Shown: positions 6,824-16,102, counted from the stretch's first letter. The stretch is 21,327 nt of DNA from JAGTVB01 sp049282355 (GCA_049282355.1 JBAPTW010000320.1:1-21327), one strand, 5' to 3'. Made by a program: numbers and translations. The notes: generated from the letters alone by a model not told the origin.

Positions 6824-9070
6824 ATGATGGCGCGGCGACCCGATCAGCCCGTGAGCGCCCCACCGCGTTTCGCGTTTGTGAGTTCCATCCCGGTAGCGTT
6901 GCTCCTGCCGATCACGCTATTCCTATTCGGCCCCTGTTATCTCTACTACGCCAATGCGGCGGAGTTTTCCTTTCCCTTCGCCGACTACTTCTGGTGGCTG
7001 ATGCTGTTAGTATCGTTCGGATTCCTGCTCATCGCTGGGCTTCTCGCTCGATTCAGATCTCGCCCGAAAGCATATCAACGCTTGACCGCCTTGGTGTTCA
7101 CTCTGGGACTACTGGCATGGTTTCAGGGCAATGTGCTGGTCTGGGACTACGGTCTGCTCGACGGCCGAGACATCGACTGGACGGTGCACAATCGCTTCGC
7201 ACCGTTCGATGCTCTGGTGTGGGTTGCGGTGCTGGGCCTGGCTCTGTGGAAGACCTCCGGAGTTTGCCGCATTGCGGCCAGCGCGAGCGTTTCGCTGATC
7301 GTCATTCAGGCGATATCCGTGGCAACCGCGATTGCCCAAGCCCCGCCGACGGAACGCCACACCACGTCGCCCACCATCAAAAACGACATCTACCGATTTT
7401 CGCCCGACAAGAACGTCATCATGCTGATTCTCGACACCTTTCAGTCGGACATATTCCAGGCGCTCATCGACAACAATCGCGACCACTATTCGACCTTCAG
7501 TGGGTTCACTTATTTCCGCAACGCGCTCGGCGGTTACCCTACTACCTACGCATCGATACCGCTGATGCTTAGCGGCGCCTACTACGAAAATGATGTCCCC
7601 TTGCGCGAGCACGTCAAGCGATCATTTTTGACGGATTCGCTGCCCAAGACACTGCATGACAATGCGTTCCAGGTGGACCTGCTGCCGCTTACTTTTCTCG
7701 CCCTTTACTGCGACGACACGCTTTCGAGCAACTGCATGGAGTCGCTGCGGGTGGTGCAGAAGGACGACCGAAAGCTTGTCATCGACCAGGCGGCGCGACT
7801 CGCCGATGTATCGTTGTTTAGGCATGCGCCGCACGTGCTCAAACCCTACCTCTACAACCGACAGAATTGGGCCCTGTCCAGGCTCCTGCGCGACCTGCGC
7901 TTTGGGTCGATCCGAGAAGGCCACTGGCTCGACGAGGCATTCTATGCCCATTTCAAGCAACGCGCGGTCGTCGACTCCGAGCGACCCACCTTCAAGCTCT
8001 ATCATTTGTTCGGATTGCATCCCCCTTTCCGGCTGAATGCGGACTGCAGTGAGCATCCGGTCGACGAGACCCGCGACAATGCCCTGCAACGCCGCATGGG
8101 TCTAGCCCAGGGGGAATGCATCTTGAGCCAAGTAAAGGCGTTTCTTGAGCACCTGAAACGGCTTGGCGTGTATGACGAGTCGATGATCATCATCGCCGGC
8201 GACCATGGCAGCAGCGGTTCACATCATGTGGGGGTGGATTTTCAAGACGATGCTCCGACCATAGACGGCGGCTTCACGCCACCGGTGCGGCTCAAGGCGT
8301 CCGCACTGCCGCTGTTGTTGATAAAGCCGCTCCGGGCAGAGGGCGAGATGACGATTTCCAACGCCCCGGTCTCGCTTTGCGATCTGCCAAACACGATTGT
8401 GGATGCGCTCGAAATCGATGCCCGCTTTCCTTGCGAGTCCGCATTCGCACTTGGGGACGGCGCGCAACGCGAGCGCCGCTATCTATTCTACGAATGGGAC
8501 GACGAGGTGTGGCAGAAAACGTACCTGCCCAACATGAGAGAATACCTCGTCTCCGGATACGGCTGGCGCGATCGCGCATGGGCGCCCACCCACCGAACCT
8601 TCACCTCGCTCGGCATCAGTATCAATACGCCCGACCGCTACGAACTGGGATCGCCCTTGCTGTTTACCGCCAAGGGCAATGCCATTTCGTATTTGGGTAA
8701 GGGATGGGAACTACCCGGTGAGAAGTCTACCTGGATCGACGGCAAAAAAGCGTGGCTGCGCCTACCGATCGAGAAGACTAACGCCGACTTGATGATCGAC
8801 GCGGTTATCGATCCTTTCTTGGTCGAAGGGAAGCTGGACCACCAGCTCGTCAACGTCTATGTCAACCGTAACCCGATCGGCTCTTGGAAGGTCACATCCC
8901 CCGGCCATTACCATTTGACTATCCCCGGCGCGTTGATAGAAGGGATGGACACATTGCGTATCTTGTTCGAGCTGCCGAAAGCAGTGTCCCCCGCGAAGTT
9001 GGGAATAGACGACGACAAGAAGGTGCTTGGCGTCGCCATTGAGTCGATGACGGTCTCGCCGTTGAACTAG
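6824..9070 (+). CDS. Membrane-bound alkaline phosphatase/sulfatase-superfamily protein
   Basis: A 748-residue protein. Five hydrophobic segments (about 18-42, 56-77, 87-107, 127-143, 147-172) anchor it in the inner membrane. The large domain after residue 195 should lie in the periplasm. It has the superfamily's metal site and nucleophile pattern: NVIMLILDTFQSD with Asp204, GGYPTTYAS with candidate nucleophile Thr240 or Thr241, a LHPPF histidine (His399), and IIAGDHGSSG with Asp460-His461. A threonine instead of cysteine or serine argues for a phospho-group or phosphoglycerol/phosphoethanolamine-type transferase or hydrolase rather than a true sulfatase. Residues about 610-745 form a C-terminal beta-rich domain with NVYVNRNPIGSWKV, seen in surface-polysaccharide proteins. 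The gene converges with the NoeA-like methyltransferase, 30 bases apart. The start is uncertain between the two adjacent ATGs (6824, 6827). The substrate is probably a surface glycan or lipid (inference). Confidence 0.88.
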   Translation: MMARRPDQPVSAPPRFAFVSSIPVALLLPITLFLFGPCYLYYANAAEFSFPFADYFWWLMLLVSFGFLLIAGLLARFRSRPKAYQRLTALVFTLGLLAWFQGNVLVWDYGLLDGRDIDWTVHNRFAPFDALVWVAVLGLALWKTSGVCRIAASASVSLIVIQAISVATAIAQAPPTERHTTSPTIKNDIYRFSPDKNVIMLILDTFQSDIFQALIDNNRDHYSTFSGFTYFRNALGGYPTTYASIPLMLSGAYYENDVPLREHVKRSFLTDSLPKTLHDNAFQVDLLPLTFLALYCDDTLSSNCMESLRVVQKDDRKLVIDQAARLADVSLFRHAPHVLKPYLYNRQNWALSRLLRDLRFGSIREGHWLDEAFYAHFKQRAVVDSERPTFKLYHLFGLHPPFRLNADCSEHPVDETRDNALQRRMGLAQGECILSQVKAFLEHLKRLGVYDESMIIIAGDHGSSGSHHVGVDFQDDAPTIDGGFTPPVRLKASALPLLLIKPLRAEGEMTISNAPVSLCDLPNTIVDALEIDARFPCESAFALGDGAQRERRYLFYEWDDEVWQKTYLPNMREYLVSGYGWRDRAWAPTHRTFTSLGISINTPDRYELGSPLLFTAKGNAISYLGKGWELPGEKSTWIDGKKAWLRLPIEKTNADLMIDAVIDPFLVEGKLDHQLVNVYVNRNPIGSWKVTSPGHYHLTIPGALIEGMDTLRILFELPKAVSPAKLGIDDDKKVLGVAIESMTVSPLN

Positions 9071-9100
9071 AATTTAGGGCGATAGACTTTTTCTGGCCAA

Positions 9101-10564
9101 TCACACCGTATTCAAAGACAGCTCGACCTCGACGTCAGTCGTTTCGATCGGGACTCTACGGTTCTTGTTTTGCGCATAGTAGAGAGTGCGCGTCTGCGAT
9201 CCCAATGGTTCTCGAAGTTCAATCTCGAAGCCCTGCGCAAGACAGTTTTCGAAATAACCAATCTCATAGTCGAAGTAGTTGTCCTCTTTGTTTCTGAGTA
9301 GTGCCTGCACCATCGGGTCGTCTTTGTTCACGAACTCGATGATTAGATCTGCCCCCAGATCGGCCAGCCAGTCAACAAACTCGCGCATCGGGATATTGGC
9401 GCTGATCACCATGTGGTGGATGAGCGCGAGCGCCATCACCAAATCCGGCCGACCACGGGTGGCAAGGTCCTTACGCTCGAGACCGCGCCAGCCCAGGTTG
9501 GGCGATGGATCGGCAAGGTTCGTCACCAGCGGCAGAATTCGCCTATCACCCTCCTCTTTGAGCGCGCGATAGAGCCGTTCCACCGCCAGATGGTCAGCGT
9601 CGGTGGCAACGACATAAGCGCCTGCTTTCGCTGCAATCCGTGCGAAGGTGCCGGTATTGGCACCGAGATCCCACACCAAGTGTCGCGCCCGCGCCGCCAC
9701 CGCATCCTCGACGAAGGTCCGTTTGAGATTGAAGTCTTGATCGCTATAGTGGTGGCTCTGAGCATAATTAGACCACTCCGACCCTGTCGGCGTCCATTGC
9801 AGCTTGCGAATCAGCCGCTCTAGTCGACGGACGTTTGCGCGGATCAGATCCTTGCTGAAGCCGGCCGTCTTGAGTTGCCTCCTGACGTTCTCCTGTGATG
9901 CGCTGTGACGCGACTGTAACTTTGCCTGCAGATAGACATGAGTGAAGACCCCGGGGCGCAACCGATCGCGCGCCGACATCAGTGCGTTCATCTCTCGCGG
10001 GGCGATGCCGTCAATACAGCCACGCAACCAAGGTCGGAACGGGGCGTCCTTGTAAGCCTGCAAGAACAGCGGGTAGAGGAACATCTGACAGAACTGCCGG
10101 TAACCTATCCAGGGTTCACCGGCGTCGAGGATCTCGAACGACGGAATATCGATGAACGCGGGCCGCGGGCCGAACCACTGCACGTTGAATGCGGAAGCGT
10201 CTTTCAGAATCAAGTCATCATCGAGCGCCGCCGAGAGCACCTCCAAGTGCAACAATGCCGCGTCTTTGAGCATCCCGAATGACCATTCATAGGGATACGA
10301 AATAAACGGCACGCGTTGATGCCGAAGTACGCCCGCCATCTCACCGGCTACGTTGAGCGAATCTAGCTCAGGCCCCGAGTCGATCTCCTCGGTCGCGACC
10401 AGCTTGCCCATATCGACGAACCGCCGAAAGATTTCGCTGGCCGACAACACCCGCCAGTTACGAAACGCCGATGCACCGAGCACGCGATAGACCGCATCCC
10501 CGCAATACATCACCCGACCGTTACGGTCGCGGAACGAACCGGGCTCGAGGACGGCACCGATCAC
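9101..10564 (-). CDS. NoeA-like class I methyltransferase with extra N-terminal domain
   Basis: A 487-residue protein with two parts. The C-terminal half is a SAM-binding Rossmann domain: motif I VWDLGANTGTFAR (298-309), VVATDAD (318-324) for ribose binding, and ALALIHH (378-384) in the catalytic region. The N-terminal 250 residues lack methyltransferase motifs and contain LILKDASAFNVQWFGPRPAF (118-137) followed by IDIPSFE. The architecture matches methyltransferases annotated as NoeA-like (host-specificity nodulation protein) that often sit beside sulfatase-like genes. It starts with GTG at 10564, inside the last codons of the upstream small gene (GTGA overlap, 10561-10564), so translation is coupled and the two form an operon. 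The substrate is unknown, plausibly a sugar or lipid of the envelope. The role is inference; the methyltransferase fold is clear. Confidence 0.87.
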   Translation of the reverse strand: MIGAVLEPGSFRDRNGRVMYCGDAVYRVLGASAFRNWRVLSASEIFRRFVDMGKLVATEEIDSGPELDSLNVAGEMAGVLRHQRVPFISYPYEWSFGMLKDAALLHLEVLSAALDDDLILKDASAFNVQWFGPRPAFIDIPSFEILDAGEPWIGYRQFCQMFLYPLFLQAYKDAPFRPWLRGCIDGIAPREMNALMSARDRLRPGVFTHVYLQAKLQSRHSASQENVRRQLKTAGFSKDLIRANVRRLERLIRKLQWTPTGSEWSNYAQSHHYSDQDFNLKRTFVEDAVAARARHLVWDLGANTGTFARIAAKAGAYVVATDADHLAVERLYRALKEEGDRRILPLVTNLADPSPNLGWRGLERKDLATRGRPDLVMALALIHHMVISANIPMREFVDWLADLGADLIIEFVNKDDPMVQALLRNKEDNYFDYEIGYFENCLAQGFEIELREPLGSQTRTLYYAQNKNRRVPIETTDVEVELSLNTV

Positions 10565-10833
10565 GGAATACTATGACCGGCGGAGTCATCGCGATCGTTG
10601 CTGGGCACCTGCTTCTCGGTGCTGATCCGCTCCGGGATCGCTTTGCTCTTGATACCGAGGACAGCCAGAATTCGGTGCCAGTACAGGCGCAAGGCAACCA
10701 TCAATCCCGCTACGCCGCCCAAGATGATCTGCAAAATCATACTTCCGGTGCCAGGATCAAGGTACGCGTGGGCACTGCTTGTGTCGAACAAGAACAACCA
10801 CGCCGTGACGGGTAATGCACTTAAATATCTCAT
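10561..10833 (-). CDS. Small membrane protein with YLDPGTGS motif
   Basis: A 90-residue protein. Residues 1-23 form a signal-peptide-like hydrophobic stretch ending in SSAHA, followed by YLDPGTGSMILQ (24-35). A glycine-rich transmembrane helix (about 33-50, IILGGVAGLMVALRLYW) and a basic, then acidic, soluble tail follow. The YLDPGTGS-plus-helix architecture recurs as a short open reading frame next to NoeA-like methyltransferases and sulfatase-like genes. Its function is not established. The stop TGA overlaps the GTG start of the methyltransferase, so it is the first gene of that operon. The ATG at 10833 has only a poor ribosome binding site (AAAGCAACG). On the minus strand a TATAAC hexamer near 10859 could be the -10 element of the operon promoter. 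Confidence 0.82.
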   Translation of the reverse strand: MRYLSALPVTAWLFLFDTSSAHAYLDPGTGSMILQIILGGVAGLMVALRLYWHRILAVLGIKSKAIPERISTEKQVPSNDRDDSAGHSIP

Positions 10834-11633
10834 CGTTGCTTTACCAATATGTTCGCCAGTTATAGGGCACTCATCGCATAGTTGATGCAGTCTAGTTAGG
10901 TAACTTGCGCGATGGGCTAGTCAATAACCTCGCCATCAATTAGCGAGCTCCTACTCAGATGCGGGAATTCCGCACATTCGGATCTGCGGGAGCCGCGGGT
11001 GAATAGTCGCCTGCGGCTACCCGGCTACGTCGAACATTTCCATGTCAGAGCGTTCTTCAACGTTCAGAATTGAAGCCGCAAACTGTCATGATCATAACCT
11101 CGGGCTTGGGAGCTGTACTTCATAACGCTGAGTGTGGTGGACGGTGTAGTAAAGTGGTTCAAAAGTACCACCAGCTTGAGAACTAACGCAAGGGGTAACC
11201 CGAGAGCAAAGGTGAGAACTCGGAAGGAGGTTGAGACGGGACTCAACATCATCTCTAAAGAGAAAACACCACATAAACCAAGAGGGTCGAGATCTCCCCT
11301 GACCCGCGGCTAGACCTTCGTCACCGCCATGGTGTCTGTCGAATCTTCAACGTGGACGCTTCAGCGACGACAAGGTGAACCTGATCGCGCTCGCTGGGCA
11401 CTGCCTACGGCCGTCATAGCGAAACGTCATTCGAGGTGTCGATCTTGCGGCCTTTCGTTCGACCACTCAGTAGAACTGGTTTCAACCGCTAGAGACTGCG
11501 TTGAAGTGGGCTGCGCCAGAAAGCAGGAACTTCCGGACGGTGGGACTCATGGTTCCACAGCGAACGGAGCTTCAGAGCCCTAAATCGGTCTAACGGGCAC
11601 GTCATGCAACTGAATACGGATGGAAAGTGCACG
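10834..11633. other. 800-base intergenic region without a recognised gene
   Basis: I find no supportable protein gene. Both strands are interrupted by frequent stops, and longer frames (for example plus 11329-11583) have no recognisable motif. The part around 11130-11250 is rich in short self-complementary segments: GTGGT/ACCAC flanking eight bases, GGG-TAA-CCC, and CCGAG/CTCGG enclosing fourteen bases. This could be a structured RNA or the decayed RNA part of a mobile element. The region also has to hold the promoters of two divergent operons: the YLDPGTGS gene on the left and the RND pair on the right. Confidence 0.5.
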
Positions 11634-12920
11634 ATGTTTCATCTTATGAACATATCAAGAACCCAGGCAGAGACCATTGCTCGTAACGCAAGCGGGCTTG
11701 CCTCTATCCTGACCTACGGTCTCTCCCTGGCGCTCATGAGCGTCATCGTGGCGGGCTGCAGCGAGCCGGCGGCGAGCCCCGAAGCCGCAACGCCCGCGCC
11801 GCCCACCGTCAGTGTGGCCGAGGTCATGGTCAGAGAGGTGGCGCAGTGGGATGAGTTCACCGGCTACATCGAGGCGTTGGAAACCGTAGAGATCCGCCCG
11901 CGGGTGGCCGGCTACGTCGAGCGGTTCAACTTCCAGGAAGGCGCAGAAGTCAAGCAAGGCGAGGTGCTGTTTGTCATCGACCAGCGCCCGTTTGCAGCGC
12001 AATTGAAGCGCGCCGAAGCAGAGCTCGCGCGGGCGCACGCCCGCTCGGCGCTGGCCCGTGCTCAGGCGAAACGGGCCAAGAAGCTGATTGAGAAAGGTGT
12101 GCTCTCCGAGGATGACTTCGACGAACGCATGGCCGCCGACCAGCAAGCAAGCGCCGACATCGGCGCCGCCGAGGCGGCTGTGCAAGTCGCCAAGCTCAAC
12201 CTCGAATACACCGAGGTACGCTCACCGATCGACGGCCGCGCCGGCGCCGCCCTGGTCCGGCCGGGCAATCTGGTGAGCGGCGGTGACATGGTTCCGGAGG
12301 CGACATTGCTGACGACCGTGGTCACGCTCGACCCCGTTTACGTCTACTTCGAGGTCGATGAGCAGACTTACCTACGCTACGGCGCCACAGCACGTAACGG
12401 TGCACGCGAGGTCGGCACACCCTTGTTTGTCGGCTTGGCTGATGAACAAGGCTTCCCCCATGAAGGACGTCTCGATTTCATTGACAATCGGGTCGATCCG
12501 GCCACCGGCACCATCCGCGCCCGTGCGGTACTTGACAACCAAGAGCACCGCTTCACGCCAGGGCTGTTTGCTCGCATCAAGCTGCTGGGCAGCGGCAAAT
12601 TCCCCGCCGTGCTAGTGGATGAAAAGGCGATCCTCACCGACCAGGATCGCAGCTATGTCTACGTGCTCGGGCCAGGCAACACCGCGCAGCGTCGGGACGT
12701 CAAGCTCGGGCGCCTCAGCAATGACTTGCGCGTCGTAAACGAGGGTCTCACCGCGGGCGACAAAATCATCGTGCACGGCGTGCAAAAGGTGTTCTTCTCG
12801 GGCATGCCGGTGGTGCCCCAGACCATCGGCATGGGCGAGCCACCACCGCCAGCCTCGCCTCCCGCAGCGCAGGATAGTCCGCCGAAGGCAGCCAGTGCAG
12901 CTCAGGCGCCAAACGCATGA
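11634..12920 (+). CDS. RND efflux periplasmic adaptor (membrane fusion lipoprotein)
   Basis: A 428-residue MexE/AcrA-type adaptor linking an inner-membrane RND pump to an outer-membrane channel. The ATG at 11634 has GGAAAG nine bases upstream; an in-frame ATG at 11604 lacks one. Residues 22-41 are hydrophobic and end in the lipobox VAGC, so Cys42 is probably lipidated. Then come the split barrel-sandwich hybrid (EFTGYIEALETVEIRPRVAG from about 74; LNLEYTEVRSPIDGRAG), a helical hairpin (about 120-180), a beta-barrel domain (FEVDEQTYLRY) and the membrane-proximal domain. A low-complexity Ala/Pro tail ends the protein. Its TGA overlaps the ATG of the permease gene by four bases (ATGA, 12917-12920), so the two are made together. 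No regulator gene is adjacent. Confidence 0.94.
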   Translation: MFHLMNISRTQAETIARNASGLASILTYGLSLALMSVIVAGCSEPAASPEAATPAPPTVSVAEVMVREVAQWDEFTGYIEALETVEIRPRVAGYVERFNFQEGAEVKQGEVLFVIDQRPFAAQLKRAEAELARAHARSALARAQAKRAKKLIEKGVLSEDDFDERMAADQQASADIGAAEAAVQVAKLNLEYTEVRSPIDGRAGAALVRPGNLVSGGDMVPEATLLTTVVTLDPVYVYFEVDEQTYLRYGATARNGAREVGTPLFVGLADEQGFPHEGRLDFIDNRVDPATGTIRARAVLDNQEHRFTPGLFARIKLLGSGKFPAVLVDEKAILTDQDRSYVYVLGPGNTAQRRDVKLGRLSNDLRVVNEGLTAGDKIIVHGVQKVFFSGMPVVPQTIGMGEPPPPASPPAAQDSPPKAASAAQAPNA

Positions 12921-15900
12921 AGGATTTCTCGGCCCTGTTCGTCGATCGTCCGATCCTCGCCGCAGTGCTGTCGATACTCATTTTGGTGGCCGGGCTCATC
13001 GCGCTGCCGCTACTCCCCGTCGCCGAATATCCCGATGTGGTGCCGCCTTCGGTGCAGGTACGCGCGGTGTATCCCGGCGCGAGCCCCAAGGTCATCGCTG
13101 AGACCGTTGCCACCCCCCTTGAGGAGGCGATGAACGGGGTCGAGAACATGCTCTACATGAAGTCGGTGGCAAGCTCCGACGGCGTGCTGTACCTGACGGT
13201 GACATTCAAGCCGGGCAGCGACGCCGATCTCGCCCAGGTGCAGGTGCAAAACCGCGTAAACCAAGCCTTAGCGCGGCTGCCCGAGGACGTACGCCGGGTG
13301 GGGATCACCACCGAGAAGCAGTCGCCGAACCTGACCATGGTGGTGCACCTGCTCTCGCCTAACCAGAAATACGACACCCTGTATCTGCGTAACTACGCCA
13401 CCTTGCATATCAAGGACGCGATCGCCCGCATCGCCGGTGTCGGCCAAGCCATGGTCTTTGGCGGCGGGGATTATTCGATGCGCATCTGGCTCGATCCGGG
13501 CCAGGTCGCCGCGCGCGGCATGACCGGTGCCGACGTGATTCAGGCCATACGGGAGCAAAACGTGCAGGTCTCGGCGGGCACCATCGGCGGCCCCCCACAA
13601 CCTAAGACACGCGACTTCACACTTTCGATCCTGGTCCAGGGCCGGCTCACCACCGAGGAGGAGTTCGGTAATATCATCGTCAAGACCGGTGCCCACGGTG
13701 AGATCACCCGCCTGCGCGATGTCGCCCGCATCGAGCTCGGCGCTTCCGAATACGCGCTGCGCTCGCTGCTCAATAATCAGCCGGCAGTGGCGGTGGCGAT
13801 CTTCCAGGCCCCGGGCTCGAACGCCATCGCCCTCTCCGATGAAGTGCGCGCCAAGATGCGCGAGCTCGCGCGCTTCTTCCCCGAGGGGGTCAGTTGGGAG
13901 GTGGTCTACGACCCCACGGTGTTCGTACGCGATTCCATCAAGGCCGTGATCACGACGCTTCTCGAGGCAGTACTGCTGGTGGTGTTGGTGGTGATCCTGT
14001 TCCTGCAAACCTGGCGCGCCTCGATCATCCCCTTGCTCGCGGTGCCGGTCTCGATCATTGGCACCTTCGCGGTGCTGCTGGTGCTCGGGTTTTCTATCAA
14101 CACCCTCACGCTCTTTGGCCTGGTGCTCGCCATTGGCATCGTGGTGGACGACGCCATCGTGGTGGTCGAAAACGTCGAGCGCAACATCGAGAACGGGCTC
14201 TCGCCTAAGGCCGCTGCCCACCAGGCGATGCGCGAGGTGAGTGGGCCGATCATCGCCATTGCGCTGGTGCTCAGTGCCGTGTTCGTGCCGATCGCCTTCC
14301 TCTCCGGGGTGACCGGCCAGTTCTACCGTCAGTTCGCAGTCACCATTGCCATCTCGACGGTGATCTCTGCGGTGAACTCGCTGACGCTTTCTCCGGCACT
14401 GGCGGCGGTACTGCTCAAACCCCACGGCGCGCCCCCAGATCGGCTAACGCGCCTCTTGAACGCGCTGTTCGGCTGGCTGTTTCGACCGTTTAACCGCACC
14501 TTCAAGCGCGCCGCACACGCCTATGCAGAAGGCGCACGCCCGGCACTGCGCCATGCCCCGCTGCTGTTGGCGTTGTATGCGGTGTTAATCGGCACCACCG
14601 TAGTGATGTTTCGAGCGGTACCGGGAGGCTTTATCCCGACCCAGGACAAGCTCTATTTGATCGGTGGGGTGAAATTGCCGGAAGGTGCCTCGCTTGACCG
14701 GACTGAGGCGGTGGTGCGCAAGATGAGCGATATGGCGCTCGCCACCGAAGGTGTGATCGACGCGGTGGCGTTCCCAGGCCTCAACGCTCTGCAGTTCACC
14801 AATACCCCCAATACCGGCACCATCTTCTTCGGCCTGGAAAGCTTCGCCAAGCGGCAGCGCCCAGCACCCGAGATCGTCGAGGAGCTTATGGGCAAGTTCG
14901 GCTCCATCCAGGAGGCGTTTGCCTTCGCCATCATGCCCCCGCCGGTGCTCGGCATCGGCACCGGCTCTGGCTTCTCGATGTATATTCAGGATCGGGCAGG
15001 TCTTGGCTACGGTGAGCTGCAACAGGCGGTAAATGCGCTCACTGGCGCGCTGTCGCAGACCCCCGGCATGGGGTTTCCGATCACCTCCTATCAGGCCAAT
15101 GTCCCACAATTAACCGCGCAAGTCGATCGGACCAAGGCCAAGTCCCAAGGCGTGGCCTTGACCGACGTGTTCGATACCTTGCAGATTTACTTGGGATCGG
15201 TCTATGTGAACGACTTTAACCGCTTCGGCCGCACCTATCAGGTCTACGCCCAGGCAGATGCGGCGTTTCGCGATGAAACCGAGGACGTGGCCGAGCTACG
15301 GACCCGCAACGAACGCGGTGAGATGGTGCCGATCGGCGCTATGGTGACCATCGATCGCAGTTTCGGTCCCGATCCGGTCATCCGTTACAACGGCTATCCC
15401 GCGGCCGATCTCATGGGCGAGTCGGACCCCCAGGTGCTCTCCTCGAAGCAGGCCATCGCCACCATCGAAGTCCTGGCGCCGCGTATCTTGCCAGCCGGCA
15501 TGGGCTATGCCTGGACCGACCTCACCTTCCAGCAAGTCACCGAAGGCAAGGCCAATCTGGTGGTGTTTCCACTGTGCGTACTCCTGGTGTTCTTGGTGCT
15601 GGCCGCGCTCTACGAAAGTTGGACGCTGCCGCTGGCGGTAATCCTCATCGTGCCTATGTGCATGCTCTCGGCGCTGCTCGCCGTGTGGACCACCGGGGGC
15701 GACAATAACATCTTCGTGAAGATCGGCCTGGTGGTGTTGATGGGGCTCGCCTGCAAGAACGCCATTCTGATCGTCGAGTTCGCACGCGAGCGGGAGCATC
15801 AGGGCCGGGGCATCGTCGAGGCCGCGGTCGAGGCCTGCCGCCTGCGGTTGCGGCCGATCGTGATGACCTCGGTGGCATTCATCGCCGGCGTCGTGCCGTT

Positions 15901-16102
15901 GGTGCTGGCAAGCGGCGCCGGCGCCGAGGTACGACGGGTCATGGGCATCACGGTGTTCTCTGGGATGATCGGGGTGACGCTGTTCGGTGTGTTTCTCACC
16001 CCGGTGTTTTATGTCGTCATCCGCACCTGGGTGCAGCGTCGACGCGATGCGAGGGCGGCGCCCGCTCCGTTACCTCGGGCGCATATGCAACCCTGGGAAT
16101 GA
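12917..16102 (+). CDS. RND multidrug efflux permease, HAE1 family (MexF/OqxB-like)
   Basis: A 1061-residue proton-driven exporter of the inner membrane. It opens FSALFVDRPILAAVLSILIL, followed by the porter-domain motif EYPDVVPPSVQVRAVYPGAS and VENMLYMKS, both characteristic of the MexF/OqxB clade. TM4 carries the proton-relay pair Asp411-Asp412 in GIVVDDAIVVVENVER. TM10 carries Lys947 in GLACKNAILIVEFARE. Both transmembrane halves and both porter repeats are present at normal length, so the pump should be complete. The start ATG overlaps the adaptor stop. No TolC-type channel gene follows, so it must share one encoded elsewhere. Likely substrates by clade are chloramphenicol-like, quinolone-like or solvent compounds (family knowledge, not shown here). 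No promoter-proximal regulator is seen. Confidence 0.95.
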   Translation: MKDFSALFVDRPILAAVLSILILVAGLIALPLLPVAEYPDVVPPSVQVRAVYPGASPKVIAETVATPLEEAMNGVENMLYMKSVASSDGVLYLTVTFKPGSDADLAQVQVQNRVNQALARLPEDVRRVGITTEKQSPNLTMVVHLLSPNQKYDTLYLRNYATLHIKDAIARIAGVGQAMVFGGGDYSMRIWLDPGQVAARGMTGADVIQAIREQNVQVSAGTIGGPPQPKTRDFTLSILVQGRLTTEEEFGNIIVKTGAHGEITRLRDVARIELGASEYALRSLLNNQPAVAVAIFQAPGSNAIALSDEVRAKMRELARFFPEGVSWEVVYDPTVFVRDSIKAVITTLLEAVLLVVLVVILFLQTWRASIIPLLAVPVSIIGTFAVLLVLGFSINTLTLFGLVLAIGIVVDDAIVVVENVERNIENGLSPKAAAHQAMREVSGPIIAIALVLSAVFVPIAFLSGVTGQFYRQFAVTIAISTVISAVNSLTLSPALAAVLLKPHGAPPDRLTRLLNALFGWLFRPFNRTFKRAAHAYAEGARPALRHAPLLLALYAVLIGTTVVMFRAVPGGFIPTQDKLYLIGGVKLPEGASLDRTEAVVRKMSDMALATEGVIDAVAFPGLNALQFTNTPNTGTIFFGLESFAKRQRPAPEIVEELMGKFGSIQEAFAFAIMPPPVLGIGTGSGFSMYIQDRAGLGYGELQQAVNALTGALSQTPGMGFPITSYQANVPQLTAQVDRTKAKSQGVALTDVFDTLQIYLGSVYVNDFNRFGRTYQVYAQADAAFRDETEDVAELRTRNERGEMVPIGAMVTIDRSFGPDPVIRYNGYPAADLMGESDPQVLSSKQAIATIEVLAPRILPAGMGYAWTDLTFQQVTEGKANLVVFPLCVLLVFLVLAALYESWTLPLAVILIVPMCMLSALLAVWTTGGDNNIFVKIGLVVLMGLACKNAILIVEFAREREHQGRGIVEAAVEACRLRLRPIVMTSVAFIAGVVPLVLASGAGAEVRRVMGITVFSGMIGVTLFGVFLTPVFYVVIRTWVQRRRDARAAPAPLPRAHMQPWE

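Noticed and set aside
11329..11583. Plus-strand frame of 84 codons upstream of the RND adaptor
   Set aside because: No ribosome binding site, no recognisable motif and an irregular composition; treated as non-coding.
13268..14425. Long minus-strand reading frame of 385 codons opposite the RND permease gene
   Set aside because: Its translation is His/Arg/Asp-rich with no fold pattern, as expected from the antisense of a GC-rich gene. The plus strand encodes an unmistakable RND permease.
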